Assembly (NCBI GenBank): GCA_030153605.1
Contig: JASKLO010000006.1
Location: forward strand, 1-64,000
Direction of reading: 5' to 3'
DNA: 64,000 bases
Source of the DNA: Thermosipho sp. (in: thermotogales)
Lineage (GTDB): Bacteria; Thermotogota; Thermotogae; Thermotogales; Fervidobacteriaceae
Of the stretch, positions 29,640 through 39,478 are shown one piece after another; positions within the stretch are counted from its first letter, which is position 1, and each line of letters starts with the position of its first letter. The position numbers and the translations under genes were made by a program. The notes beneath the pieces were generated by a model. The model was not told where the DNA came from, did not search any database, and saw only the letters and a program-made list of their open reading frames with translations.

Positions 29640-30818
29640 GTGCCAGAAGTAAAAAATAGACAAGCGGTTACAGGTGCACAAGCTATAGCTAATGCTATGC
29701 GCCAAATAAATCCAGATGTTGTAGCAGCATACCCTATTACTCCACAAACACCTGTTGTTGAATATTTTGCTCAATATGTTGCAGACGGTGCTGTTGATAC
29801 TGAAATGATTCCTGTTGAAAGTGAACACAGTGCAATGAGTGCTGTTGTTGGTGCAGCAGCTGCAGGTGCAAGAGCAATGACTGCTACAGCAGCTAATGGT
29901 CTTGCATTGATGCATGAAATTGTTTATATTGCAGCATCCTCAAGACTTCCAATAGTTATGCCTGTTGCAAATAGAGCTCTTTCAGGACCAATTAATATTC
30001 ACTGTGATCACAGTGATGCAATGGCTGAAAGAGATTCCGGATGGATTCAATTATGGGCAGAAAATGCTCAAGAAGCTTATGATTTAACACTTATTGCTCT
30101 CAGACTTGGAGAACATGAAGATGTAAGATTACCTGTTATGGTTAATTTCGATGGGTTTATAATTTCTCATGGTGTTGAAGTAGTAGACTTTTTAGATGAT
30201 GAAGTAGTTAAAAAATTCGTTGGTGAACCAAAGGTAAAATATCCATTGCTAGATGTTGATAATCCAGTTACATATGGTCCATTAGATCTATATGATTACT
30301 ATTTTGAACATAAAAGGCAACAAATAGAAGCAATGAAGCACGTTAAAAGAGTTTTTAAAGAAGTGGCAGAAGAATTTGAAAAGATTTCAGGAAGAAAATA
30401 CGATGTACTTGATAAATATATGGTTGACGATGCAGAATATATTATGATCGCACTTGGTTCAACTGCAGGTACAATAAAATACACCGTTGATCTTTTAAGA
30501 GAACAAGGACATAAAGTTGGACTTGTTAAACCTTGGATTTTCAGACCATTCCCCAAAAAAGAACTTCAAGAAATATTAAATGGAAGAAAAGCAGTTGTAG
30601 TTCTTGATAGATCAGCTTCTTTTGGTGCAGAAGCTCCATTATATGAAGCAGTTAAAAGTGCTCTATTTAATGTTGAAAACAAACCATTAATTGGCAGCTA
30701 TGTTTACGGTCTTGGTGGAAGAGATATTAAGGTTGAACACATAAAACAAGCATTTGAAGATGCGTTTGTTGGAAACCTTAACCCAGATGAAGAAAGATAT
30801 CTAGGACTCAGAGAATAA
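29640..30818 (+). CDS. porA: Pyruvate:ferredoxin oxidoreductase alpha subunit
   Basis: VAAYPITPQTPVVEYFAQYVADG; VESEHSAMSAVVGAAAAGARAMTATAANGLALM. Confidence 0.95.
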   Translation: MPEVKNRQAVTGAQAIANAMRQINPDVVAAYPITPQTPVVEYFAQYVADGAVDTEMIPVESEHSAMSAVVGAAAAGARAMTATAANGLALMHEIVYIAASSRLPIVMPVANRALSGPINIHCDHSDAMAERDSGWIQLWAENAQEAYDLTLIALRLGEHEDVRLPVMVNFDGFIISHGVEVVDFLDDEVVKKFVGEPKVKYPLLDVDNPVTYGPLDLYDYYFEHKRQQIEAMKHVKRVFKEVAEEFEKISGRKYDVLDKYMVDDAEYIMIALGSTAGTIKYTVDLLREQGHKVGLVKPWIFRPFPKKELQEILNGRKAVVVLDRSASFGAEAPLYEAVKSALFNVENKPLIGSYVYGLGGRDIKVEHIKQAFEDAFVGNLNPDEERYLGLRE

Positions 30819-30831
30819 GGAGGTGTAATGA

Positions 30832-31809
30832 ATGGCTTTAAATATAATGCAACTAGCTACAATGTTTGCTGATAAAAATCCTGGTATAACTTCAGGACAT
30901 AGACTTTGTCCAGGATGTGCTGCTCCAAACGTTGCAAAATTTGCTCTTATGACTGCACAGTCTCTTGGATATACTCCAGTTGTAGGTCTTGCAACAGGAT
31001 GTTTGGAAGTTTCAACCACAATTTTCCCATTTACAGCATGGAATGTTCCTTATATTCACAATGCATTTGAGAATGTTGCAGCAACAGTTAGCGGTGTTGA
31101 AACAGCTTTTAGAGCTCTTTCCAAAAAAGGAAGATTGGTAGATCCTGAAAAGAAATATGCTTTCTTTGCATTTGGTGGTGATGGGGGTACTTACGATATT
31201 GGGCTTCAATCTTTATCAGGAGCAGTTGAAAGAGGACATAAATTTATTTATATTGTATACGATAACGAAGGATATATGAATACTGGAAACCAAAGATCAG
31301 GAGCAACTCCTCCTGGTTCACAAACAACAACCCAACCAGTTGGTAAAAAACTTCCTGGTAAAATTCAACTTAAGAAAAACATTGTTGAAATTATGGCAGG
31401 TCATGAAAATGTTTACGTTGCAACAGTTTCTACTTCAGAACCAATGGATTTCTTTAAAAAGATAGAAAAAGCTCTTCAATTTGATGGGCCATCATTTATA
31501 GCAGCATTTTCTCCTTGTGTAAGATTTTGGAGAGTTAATGACGACAAAGCAGTTGATATTTCTAAGTTAGCTATTGAAACTGGTTATTGGCCACTTTATG
31601 AAGTTGAAAGAGGAGTATATAGAATTACAAAGAAAGTTAAAGAATTGAAACCAGTTGTAGAATTTATAAAAGCGCAAGGAAGATTCAGAGATTTATTGAA
31701 GAGACCAGACGCACAAGAAATTATTGATGAACTTCAGGAATATGTAAATAGAAGATGGGAAAGACTTCAAATTCTTGAAGAAGCTACAAAAGATAAGCCA
31801 ATAAGATAA
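30832..31809 (+). CDS. porB: Pyruvate:ferredoxin oxidoreductase beta subunit
   Basis: GHRLCPGCAAPNVAKFAL; FGGDGGTYDIGLQSLSGAVERGH; DNEGYMNTGNQRSGATPPG. Confidence 0.96.
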   Translation: MALNIMQLATMFADKNPGITSGHRLCPGCAAPNVAKFALMTAQSLGYTPVVGLATGCLEVSTTIFPFTAWNVPYIHNAFENVAATVSGVETAFRALSKKGRLVDPEKKYAFFAFGGDGGTYDIGLQSLSGAVERGHKFIYIVYDNEGYMNTGNQRSGATPPGSQTTTQPVGKKLPGKIQLKKNIVEIMAGHENVYVATVSTSEPMDFFKKIEKALQFDGPSFIAAFSPCVRFWRVNDDKAVDISKLAIETGYWPLYEVERGVYRITKKVKELKPVVEFIKAQGRFRDLLKRPDAQEIIDELQEYVNRRWERLQILEEATKDKPIR

Positions 31810-31824
31810 AGTGATTTTTAAGGC

Positions 31825-31858
31825 AAAAAAGCAAGGCTCAAATGCCTTGCTTTTTTTT
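31825..31858 (+). terminator. Intrinsic terminator after por operon
   Basis: AAAAAAGCAAGGCTCAAATGCCTTGCTTTTTTTT. Confidence 0.9.
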
Positions 31859-31898
31859 GATATAATTGATCTATAAAAGCAATAAGGAGGTGCTAGAA

Positions 31899-32741
31899 AT
31901 GGGTGATCTTTTCACAATAATCTTTCAAATTTTTTGGATGGTGTTAATTATATCAAGTTTTGCACCATTGTTTAAAAGTATGTCTTTACATACTTCAAGG
32001 GATGGAATAATTCGAGCAATTGAAAAAAAGAGAGGGAGTAGAGTTATAACATTAATCCATAGAGAAGAATCTATTAATTTTTTTGGACTTCCTATAAGAA
32101 GGTATATTGATATTGAAGATTCTGAAGAATTAATTAGAGCAATTAAAATGACGCCTAGTGATATGCCCATTGATTTAATTATACATACACCAGGAGGCTT
32201 GGTATTGGCCGCAGAACAAATAGCTAACGCATTGAGAAAGCATAAAGGAAAGGTAACTGTTTTTGTTCCACATTATGCAATGTCTGGAGGAACGTTAATT
32301 GCTTTAGCAGCTGATGAAATTGTAATGGATGAAAATGCGGTTTTGGGACCGATTGATCCACAACTTGGGCAATATCCAGCTGCTTCAATATTATCAGTAG
32401 TTGAAAAAAAGGATATAAATAAGATCGACGATCAAACTTTGATTTTAGCTGACGTAGCAGAAAAGGCAATGAAACAAATGAAAGAATATGCAACTGAGCT
32501 ATTAAAAGAAAAATATGAAACTAAAGCAGAAGAGCTTGCAGACAAACTAGTTAGTGGATATTGGACACATGATTATCCAATTACAGTTGAAAAGGCAAGA
32601 GAGCTTGGATTAAAAGTCTCAACCGAAATGCCAAAAGAGGTTTATATGTTGATGAGTTTATACAAACAATCTGGACGTAGGAGACCTTCTGTAAACTACG
32701 TGCCAGTTGATTATAGAGTATTTAAAGATAATCAAAAATAA
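31899..32741 (+). CDS. SppA/Clp-fold serine protease-like membrane protein
   Basis: IIHTPGGLVLAAEQIANAL; VPHYAMSGGTLIALAADEIVMDENAVLGPIDPQ. Confidence 0.85.
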   Translation: MGDLFTIIFQIFWMVLIISSFAPLFKSMSLHTSRDGIIRAIEKKRGSRVITLIHREESINFFGLPIRRYIDIEDSEELIRAIKMTPSDMPIDLIIHTPGGLVLAAEQIANALRKHKGKVTVFVPHYAMSGGTLIALAADEIVMDENAVLGPIDPQLGQYPAASILSVVEKKDINKIDDQTLILADVAEKAMKQMKEYATELLKEKYETKAEELADKLVSGYWTHDYPITVEKARELGLKVSTEMPKEVYMLMSLYKQSGRRRPSVNYVPVDYRVFKDNQK

Positions 32742-32808
32742 TTTCATTGTTATTTGGATTAATTCATGATAAAATATCATTTGAAGAATATTAATTAGGA
32801 GGTTTTAA

Positions 32809-33735
32809 GTGTTTTTTGCATTTTTAGGATCATTTATATTCACACTAGTTCTTATTCCTTTATTAAGAAAAATAGCATTTAAGTTTAACATAGTAGATAA
32901 ACCAGATAAAAAATTGAAAACTCATGAAAAAGCTACTCCATATTTAGGTGGAGTAGCTTTTGTTTTTTCATTTTTAATTTTTACCCCATTTAGTCTATTT
33001 AGAAAGTTGTATATAGCTGTATTAAGTATAATTGGGTTATATGATGATTTAAAATCATTAAATCCTTGGATAAGATTATTTGTGGAATTATTGATAGGAT
33101 TTTTAGTTTCTATAAGGTATCTAAATAATCCTATAGAGATTTTAATTTCTACAGTTTTTTATGCGTTTGTGATTAACTCAGTCAATATGATGGATGGCAT
33201 GGATGGTGTGTGTGCTATAACTTCTGTTATCGCTGCTTTTGGACTTTTTTGGACAGTGACTTTTCCATATGATAAGATATACCTAATTTCTCTAATTGGC
33301 ACTTTACTTGCGTACCTAATATATAACTTTCCTCCTGCAAAAATTTTTATGGGCGATATTGGAAGTTATACCATAGGTGGAATTTTAGGTGTATCTCTGA
33401 TTTCTTCATTTTCAAAAAGTCCTTCCCATACTTTAGCTGCGTTGATAATTATGGCTCCATTTTTTCTAGATTCAATTACAAGTATGCTTAGAAGAATTTT
33501 TGCTAAAAAATCCCCTTTTTATGGAGATAGGGATCATATATATGATAAATTATTTAGAAGACTTAAAGATAAAAGAAAAACTTTCTTGGTAATGTCTTTA
33601 ATAAGTTTAATTTTTTGTTTTCTGGGGGTAATTTTTATCAAATTCAAGGTAATTTCAACTTTAATTACTATGCTTGTTATAATCTTTTTGATATTAAAAT
33701 TGAACCTATTAAGATATGATGAAATAGAAGAGTGA
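32809..33735 (+). CDS. MraY/WecA-family polyprenyl-phosphate glycosyl-1-phosphate transferase
   Basis: NSVNMMDGMDGVCA; KIFMGDIGSYTIGGILG. Confidence 0.88.
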   Translation: MFFAFLGSFIFTLVLIPLLRKIAFKFNIVDKPDKKLKTHEKATPYLGGVAFVFSFLIFTPFSLFRKLYIAVLSIIGLYDDLKSLNPWIRLFVELLIGFLVSIRYLNNPIEILISTVFYAFVINSVNMMDGMDGVCAITSVIAAFGLFWTVTFPYDKIYLISLIGTLLAYLIYNFPPAKIFMGDIGSYTIGGILGVSLISSFSKSPSHTLAALIIMAPFFLDSITSMLRRIFAKKSPFYGDRDHIYDKLFRRLKDKRKTFLVMSLISLIFCFLGVIFIKFKVISTLITMLVIIFLILKLNLLRYDEIEE

Positions 33736-33739
33736 TAAA

Positions 33740-34276
33740 ATGAGTAAAAAGTTAAAAATCTTCTTGATATTTTTGGTCTTATTTTCATGGGTGTTATTAA
33801 TATTTTATTTTTCTTCAAGAAATCCTCTAGAGTCTTCACAACAATCTAGTTATGTTACTAAAATAATCAAAAAAATAGATCAGATAATTGATTTTTCAAA
33901 CACACCGTTATTTAGGAAAGTTGAATTATATATAAAAAAGATATGGTTTAATACCAAAAATGTTCCTACAGAAATGCTTGTAAGAAAGACAGCCCATTTT
34001 GGCTTATATTTTATATTAGGTTTTATGAGTTTTTTAGGTTTTAATATGATTTCAAAAACATATTTAGCTATACTTCTTGGAATTACTTTCCCTAATTTAA
34101 TTGCTGTTTTGGATGAGTATAATCAACTATTTTATAATAGAGGTTCATCTTTAAATGATGTTATTATTGATCTTTCTGGAATAATTTCAGGAGTACTCTT
34201 TGGAGTTTTCTTGATTTTTGTAGTTCGTTTGATAAGGATGGGCATCAAAAAATTTAATATCAGAAAGGGTGAATAA
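33740..34276 (+). CDS. VanZ-like family protein
   Basis: RKTAHFGLYFILGFMSFLG ... ALDEYNQLF-type arrangement (DEYNQLFYNRGSSLNDVIIDLSG). Confidence 0.8.
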   Translation: MSKKLKIFLIFLVLFSWVLLIFYFSSRNPLESSQQSSYVTKIIKKIDQIIDFSNTPLFRKVELYIKKIWFNTKNVPTEMLVRKTAHFGLYFILGFMSFLGFNMISKTYLAILLGITFPNLIAVLDEYNQLFYNRGSSLNDVIIDLSGIISGVLFGVFLIFVVRLIRMGIKKFNIRKGE

Positions 34277-34277
34277 A

Positions 34278-34868
34278 TTGTCTTTGAGAGCTAAAAATAT
34301 TATTATAACGATTTTAGCAATAATTTTAGCTTTAATAACATATTTTTTATTTAGAGAAATGTATTACTCTAATTCTGATTTTCCATACTCTCAAGAAATT
34401 TTAGCAGCTCTTATTGGAACAGTAATGACTATACTAATAACAGCACTACTATTGAATAAGCAAACAGAAGTTGAGTTGTTAAAAGAAGAAAATTTAAAAA
34501 TTCTTGAATTAAAAGCAAGTATTTACGACGAACTTTTTAAGTATTTAGAAGAAGTTTTCTTAAAACAGGAAGTTACTAAAAAAGATATAATTAAATTAAA
34601 ACTTATAAATCAAAAACTTTCTATGGTTGCATCAATAGATGTTTTGAAAATATTTGGAAAGTTTATTGAAGAATTTAATTTAGTATCAAAAGATAAAAAA
34701 ATATTGGGAGAAGATGTAGACGATTTGCTTGAAATATTATCTTCACTTTCGAATGCGATTAGATATGATTTACTTGAAGGAAAACATGTTGAAAAAGCAT
34801 CTGAAAAGCTTGAAATTTATAATCAAATTTTAAAGAATACAGAAAAATTGGAAGAAAACGAAGTTTGA
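34278..34868 (+). CDS. Hypothetical membrane protein with coiled cytoplasmic region
   Basis: Two N-terminal TM segments; no recognised family. Confidence 0.6.
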   Translation: MSLRAKNIIITILAIILALITYFLFREMYYSNSDFPYSQEILAALIGTVMTILITALLLNKQTEVELLKEENLKILELKASIYDELFKYLEEVFLKQEVTKKDIIKLKLINQKLSMVASIDVLKIFGKFIEEFNLVSKDKKILGEDVDDLLEILSSLSNAIRYDLLEGKHVEKASEKLEIYNQILKNTEKLEENEV

Positions 34869-34938
34869 TTTTTGTAAGAGATACTTAATCTATTGTTTTA
34901 TTGACATGAAATTCAAATTATGTTATTATATTTCACGC

Positions 34939-35014
34939 GGCGGCGTAGCTCAGTGGCTAGAGCAACTGATTCATAATCAGTGAGTCATGGGTTCGAGTCC
35001 CATCGCCGCCACCA
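34939..35014 (+). tRNA. tRNA-Met (anticodon CAT, elongator type likely)
   Basis: GGCGGCGTAGCTCAGTGGCTAGAGCAACTGATTCATAATCAGTGAGTCATGGGTTCGAGTCCCATCGCCGCCACCA. Confidence 0.93.
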
Positions 35015-35049
35015 GAAACGACCCCTATTGGGGTCGTTTCTATTTTTTT
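35015..35049 (+). terminator. Intrinsic terminator after tRNA-Met
   Basis: GAAACGACCCCTATTGGGGTCGTTTC + T-run. Confidence 0.9.
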
Positions 35050-35090
35050 GGATTATTTTTTGGTGTATAATAAAAAAGGGAGGTGAAAAC

Positions 35091-35633
35091 ATGAAAAAAA
35101 TATTAATTTCTTTAATTTTAGTTTTGGTGGTTTTGTTCGGTTGTACTCAAATTCCTTTTAGTTTTAATATACCCGCATCTGAGCAATATACACTTGATAT
35201 TGGTCAATATGGAAATTTACCAGTTTTGTTTAAGGATATTCTATTTGATCAATTGCAGAGTATTGACGACCAACTCAATAGAGTAACTGTAGACTATTTA
35301 AGAATCGAACTAGAAGCTCAAGCTACTGGAACAATAGTAGGAGATGTTGATATCACAGTATATGCAAGTACTACAGAAATAACATTAGATGATCTTTCAA
35401 ATAACGAACTAATAGTTGCAACTTCAACATTTACTAATGCAAGTTCAACAGCAAGTATCGTACTTGATTCTTCAACTTCTCAAGCATTCAAAAATATTAT
35501 TGATTATATTAATGGCGGAGGAAGAGCTTTTCATATTGCGATATTAGTCCAAAATAATATTAGTGGAATCGAAGAACTTGGAATTCGAATTACCGGCGGA
35601 GTTATAAAAGGAAAATTTATATTAATACAATAA
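35091..35633 (+). CDS. Putative lipoprotein
   Basis: MKKILISLILVLVVLFGC lipobox; GGGAGGTG Shine-Dalgarno. Confidence 0.75.
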   Translation: MKKILISLILVLVVLFGCTQIPFSFNIPASEQYTLDIGQYGNLPVLFKDILFDQLQSIDDQLNRVTVDYLRIELEAQATGTIVGDVDITVYASTTEITLDDLSNNELIVATSTFTNASSTASIVLDSSTSQAFKNIIDYINGGGRAFHIAILVQNNISGIEELGIRITGGVIKGKFILIQ

Positions 35634-35656
35634 GTTAGATTTAAAAAGAAATCTGT

Positions 35657-35688
35657 TAAAAAGCAGAGCATTAGCTCTGCTTTTTTTA
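35657..35688 (+). terminator. Intrinsic terminator
   Basis: AAAAAGCAGAGCATTAGCTCTGCTTTTTTT. Confidence 0.85.
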
Positions 35689-35749
35689 TTTTATCTCATT
35701 TTTCGCCTCATACAAAATATTTTAGTATAAAAACAAAATATTTTCGATG

Positions 35750-35778
35750 TTGACAAAAATATTTGGTAGGTATATAAT
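35750..35778 (+). promoter_or_regulatory. Consensus sigma70-type promoter (TTGACA-N17-TATAAT)
   Basis: TTGACA 35750-35755, TATAAT 35773-35778. Confidence 0.85.
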
Positions 35779-35866
35779 AAAATTTGTAAAGGGTATAAAA
35801 AATTTATTTTTAGCAAAGTAATTATTTTGGTATTGTTTATAAGAAAAGAAAAAGGAGGTTAAAATA

Positions 35867-35932
35867 ATGTTTTCATTGACTTGTTTAATTTCAATTTGTA
35901 GCATGTTATTATTTTACAGGTTTACAATGTGA
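35867..35932 (+). CDS. Micro-ORF, 21-aa hydrophobic peptide
   Basis: AAAGGAGGTTAAAATA-ATG; MFSLTCLISICSMLLFYRFTM*. Confidence 0.4.
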   Translation: MFSLTCLISICSMLLFYRFTM

Positions 35933-35976
35933 AAAATAATGAATATAAAAAAGATAAAAATTTAGGAGGTGTTAAA

Positions 35977-36354
35977 ATGTTGCCGTTATGTCCCGTTTGT
36001 GGAAAACCGATGAAAGTAACCGAACTAAAATGTACGCATGATAGTGTAAAAGTTTCAGGGTTATTTACCGTTTCGCCCTTAGCGTTTTTGGAAGAAGAAG
36101 ATATGAAATTTATAATTTTGTTTCTAAGAAGTAGAGGAAATTTGAAAGAAATGGAAAGAATTACTGGAATAGGATATTTTACACTCAGAGGAAGACTTGA
36201 AAGGTTGCTTGAAAAAATGGGTTTAAAACCGATTGGTGAAGATGAATTTGAGAATAGTGATGATGTGTTTACAAAATTGAAGAAGGGGTTAATTACAGTT
36301 GAAGATGCTTTAAATATGATTAAAAAGAAAAGTGGGGGTGAACAAAATGGATGA
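35977..36354 (+). CDS. DUF2089-family putative regulator (zinc-ribbon + HTH-like)
   Basis: CPVCGKPMKVTELKCTHDSVKVSGLF ... FLRSRGNLKEMERITGIGYFTLRGRLERLLEKMG. Confidence 0.85.
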   Translation: MLPLCPVCGKPMKVTELKCTHDSVKVSGLFTVSPLAFLEEEDMKFIILFLRSRGNLKEMERITGIGYFTLRGRLERLLEKMGLKPIGEDEFENSDDVFTKLKKGLITVEDALNMIKKKSGGEQNG

Positions 36355-37282
36355 AATTAAAAAAGTGTTGGAGGCACTTCAAAATGGAGAAATAACTGCA
36401 GAAGAAGCAGAAATATTGATCCAAGCAATAAAAGAAAAGGAAAAAAACGAAGAAAAAATTAAATTTGTAGAAACTGAAGAGGAAAAAATAGAAGAGCAAG
36501 AAGCAATTATTGGTGAAAAAACAATAATTGATGAAGGAGAAGTTTATGAAGGAGATATTAATATTGTTAATGGTGAGGTAATAATTAGAGGTACTGTGAA
36601 AGGTGATTGTTCAGTTGTTATGGGAAAACTAACGTTTTCAGGGGAAGTAATGGGTGATATGAACGTTGTTGGAACAAAAGTCAAGTGGGAAGGAGGTATT
36701 ATTCACGGTAGTTTGAATATTGTTGGTAGCAAAGAAAGTGGTGATTTACCCAAAGTTAGAGGGGGGTTAACAAGAGTTAATAATCTATTTATGAGAGGTT
36801 TGTTTGGACTCTTTTTAAAACCTTTTTTATCAGGTATTGAGGTAAAAAATGGGAATTTCAAAGGAAAATGGAATTTTAAAAAGAATAAAGCACAAATTTT
36901 CGAAACGTTAATTGTAAAGGAAGGTGAAACATTTGAAACAAATGATGATATAAAAGCTGAAGAAGTTATTGTAAAAGGGAAACTTATTTGTTCAAATTTA
37001 AAAACAGAGAAATTAACCATTTATGGAGAAACTTCATGTGGTAATGTTTCGACTGAGGAACTTGTAATTTCCGATAATGGTGTATTGAAATGTGGGAATA
37101 TCTCTACTGAAAACATAATAGTCGATGAAAATGCAAGTATAAAATGTGGGAATATTTCAGCAGAGGATATATATTTGAATGGGACAATTTCTGCGGGATT
37201 TGTAAGCTGTGAGGTTATTAGGGGGAAAGGAAAGTTAAATGCAGGGGGGTTGTCTTGTGAAGAGAATGAACTTAACAGGTAG
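36347..37282 (+). CDS. SHOCT-like/YvlB-type N-terminal motif + bactofilin-like polymer-forming domain
   Basis: KKVLEALQNGEITAEEAEILIQAIKEKE followed by repetitive beta-strand rungs (EGDINIVNGEVIIRGTVKGDCSVVMGKLTFSGEVMGDMNVVG). Confidence 0.7.
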   Translation: MDEIKKVLEALQNGEITAEEAEILIQAIKEKEKNEEKIKFVETEEEKIEEQEAIIGEKTIIDEGEVYEGDINIVNGEVIIRGTVKGDCSVVMGKLTFSGEVMGDMNVVGTKVKWEGGIIHGSLNIVGSKESGDLPKVRGGLTRVNNLFMRGLFGLFLKPFLSGIEVKNGNFKGKWNFKKNKAQIFETLIVKEGETFETNDDIKAEEVIVKGKLICSNLKTEKLTIYGETSCGNVSTEELVISDNGVLKCGNISTENIIVDENASIKCGNISAEDIYLNGTISAGFVSCEVIRGKGKLNAGGLSCEENELNR

Positions 37283-38543
37283 GTTATTTGATAGAAATTT
37301 TACTTTATTTGTTTTAGGAAGACTTGTTTCGGTAATAGGCTCTGGAATCCAAATAATAGCAATACCTCTTTATATTTTGGATATAACAGGTTCTGGTGCT
37401 GCTATGGGAATATTCACACTTCTTGGGATGCTGCCAAGACTTTTGGCAGCTCCTTTTGCAGGGGTTATTGGTGATAGATGGAATAGAAAGAAAATAATGG
37501 TTTGGACTGATTTTTTAAGAGGTTTCTTAATATTATTTCTTGCCCTTTTATCGTTTAATGGGACACTTACAATATTAATATTGTTTGTAATTCAGGCGAT
37601 TGTTTCTGTTTTTGATGGATTTTTTGGTGCAGCAACAGGTGCGATGCTTCCAGATATTGTAAGTGAAGAGAATTTAAGAAAGGCAAACTCTGTACTTGGT
37701 TCTGTTAATTCTTTTTCAATGATTATAGGCCCAATTTTAGGTGGAATTATTTATGGGGTTTTGGGAATAACTATGGTATTTTTACTCAATGGTATTTCTT
37801 TTATTGTTTCTGCTATTAGTGAGATATTTATTGAGTATAAGGTAAAATTTGAGAAAGATAAAAAATTAAATTTGAAATTGTTTTTTGTCGAATTTAAAGA
37901 GGGTTTATCTTTTATTGTAAAAAAACGTGGGTTGAGATATCTATTTACATTTGCCATGGTAACTAATTTCTTACTATCGCCTCTTTTCCAGGTAGTAGAA
38001 CCGTATGTATTAAGACAAATAGTAAAAATGAGTGCGCAGCAATATGGGTTTGTTCAAACCTTTTTTACTATTGGTATGCTCCTTGGAAATATAGTGATAG
38101 CTGCTTTTCTTGCTAAAGCTAAAAATAAAAATCTTATGGTGATGGGAATTTTGACTCAAATTTTTATGTTGATTGTTTTTGGAATACTTATTTTTCCAAA
38201 TGTCCTATCTTTGTTTACTATTTGGAAATTTTTCTGGATTACGGGAATAATATATTTTACAATAGGTCTTTTCAATACTTTTGTTAATGTGCCAATAAAT
38301 ACAAACTTGCAACTCATGACCCCCTCAAATATAAGGTCAAGAGTGTTTTCTGCTATTGAAATTTTTGCCCAGCTTATGATTCCTTTTGGTGCGGTCATAT
38401 ACGGTTTTTTACTTGACCATGTGGCCGCACATTTGATTTTTATTTCAATCTCGTTGTTGGTTTTAGTAATAACAATTATATTTATATTGTATGCACCACA
38501 CGAAGTTTACGAACCAAAGTCAACTGAAACTCAAGGGGTGTAA
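37257..38543 (+). CDS. MFS transporter (copy 1)
   Basis: GRLVSVIGSGIQIIAIPLYILDITGSGAAMGIFTLLGMLPRLLAAPFAGVIGDRWNRKK. Confidence 0.9.
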   Translation: MKRMNLTGRLFDRNFTLFVLGRLVSVIGSGIQIIAIPLYILDITGSGAAMGIFTLLGMLPRLLAAPFAGVIGDRWNRKKIMVWTDFLRGFLILFLALLSFNGTLTILILFVIQAIVSVFDGFFGAATGAMLPDIVSEENLRKANSVLGSVNSFSMIIGPILGGIIYGVLGITMVFLLNGISFIVSAISEIFIEYKVKFEKDKKLNLKLFFVEFKEGLSFIVKKRGLRYLFTFAMVTNFLLSPLFQVVEPYVLRQIVKMSAQQYGFVQTFFTIGMLLGNIVIAAFLAKAKNKNLMVMGILTQIFMLIVFGILIFPNVLSLFTIWKFFWITGIIYFTIGLFNTFVNVPINTNLQLMTPSNIRSRVFSAIEIFAQLMIPFGAVIYGFLLDHVAAHLIFISISLLVLVITIIFILYAPHEVYEPKSTETQGV

Positions 38544-38545
38544 AT

Positions 38546-39478
38546 ATGGAAGCTTTGAGGGTGGAAAATTTAAAAAAAACGTATGTTTCAAAAAACAAGA
38601 AAGTTGAAGCGGTAAAGGGAATAAGTTTTTTTGCAAACAAAGGTGAAGTGTTTTCAATATTAGGTCCAAATGGCGCTGGAAAAACAACTACAATAAAATC
38701 AATCTTAAGATTAGTTATACCAGAAGAAGGGAAAATATATGTAAAAGGGATTGATATATCTAAGCATACTTCCGAGGCACTTAAAAATTTGTCTGCAGTT
38801 TTGGAAGGGAATAGAAATATTCATTGGAAAATGACAGTATTTGAGAATTTGAAATATTTTGGCTATATACGAGGCCTAGGAGGAAAATTTTTAAAAGAAA
38901 GAATAGAAGAAGTTTTAGAATTTGTTGAACTTACAGAAAAAAGGAATGAACTTGCTGGAAAACTTTCTAGAGGCATGCAGCAGAGACTAGCAATTGCAAT
39001 AGCTTTACTTCCTGATACTCCTATAGTGCTTTTAGATGAACCAACGTTAGGACTTGATGTGGAATCATCTATAAAAATTCGTGAAATGCTTACTAAATTA
39101 TCAGAAAAAGGTAAAACTGTGTTGCTATCAACTCATGATATGCATTTAGTTGAGAAAGTAGCAGATAGAGTTTTGATAATAAATAATGGAAAGATTATTG
39201 TTTGTGATAAAAAAACAAATCTGATTAATGCATTTAAGAAAAAGGCTTATAAAATAGTTTTTGCAGGGGAAAATGGCTATATTAATTTTAGAAAATATGG
39301 GAAATTATATGAAGAAAATGGAGAAAAGATTTTGGAAGTTCAATTGGAAAGTATTGATCAGTTATATGAGTTAATAGATAAGTTCAAGGAAAATCAAATA
39401 GAAATAAAGCATCTTGAGAGTATTATGGTTAATTTCGAAGAGATATTTGTTAACATTGTCAGGAGTGATGAACAATGA
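38546..39478 (+). CDS. ABC transporter ATP-binding protein
   Basis: GPNGAGKTTTIKS; LSRGMQQRLAIAIALL; LLDEPTLGLD. Confidence 0.95.
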   Translation: MEALRVENLKKTYVSKNKKVEAVKGISFFANKGEVFSILGPNGAGKTTTIKSILRLVIPEEGKIYVKGIDISKHTSEALKNLSAVLEGNRNIHWKMTVFENLKYFGYIRGLGGKFLKERIEEVLEFVELTEKRNELAGKLSRGMQQRLAIAIALLPDTPIVLLDEPTLGLDVESSIKIREMLTKLSEKGKTVLLSTHDMHLVEKVADRVLIINNGKIIVCDKKTNLINAFKKKAYKIVFAGENGYINFRKYGKLYEENGEKILEVQLESIDQLYELIDKFKENQIEIKHLESIMVNFEEIFVNIVRSDEQ

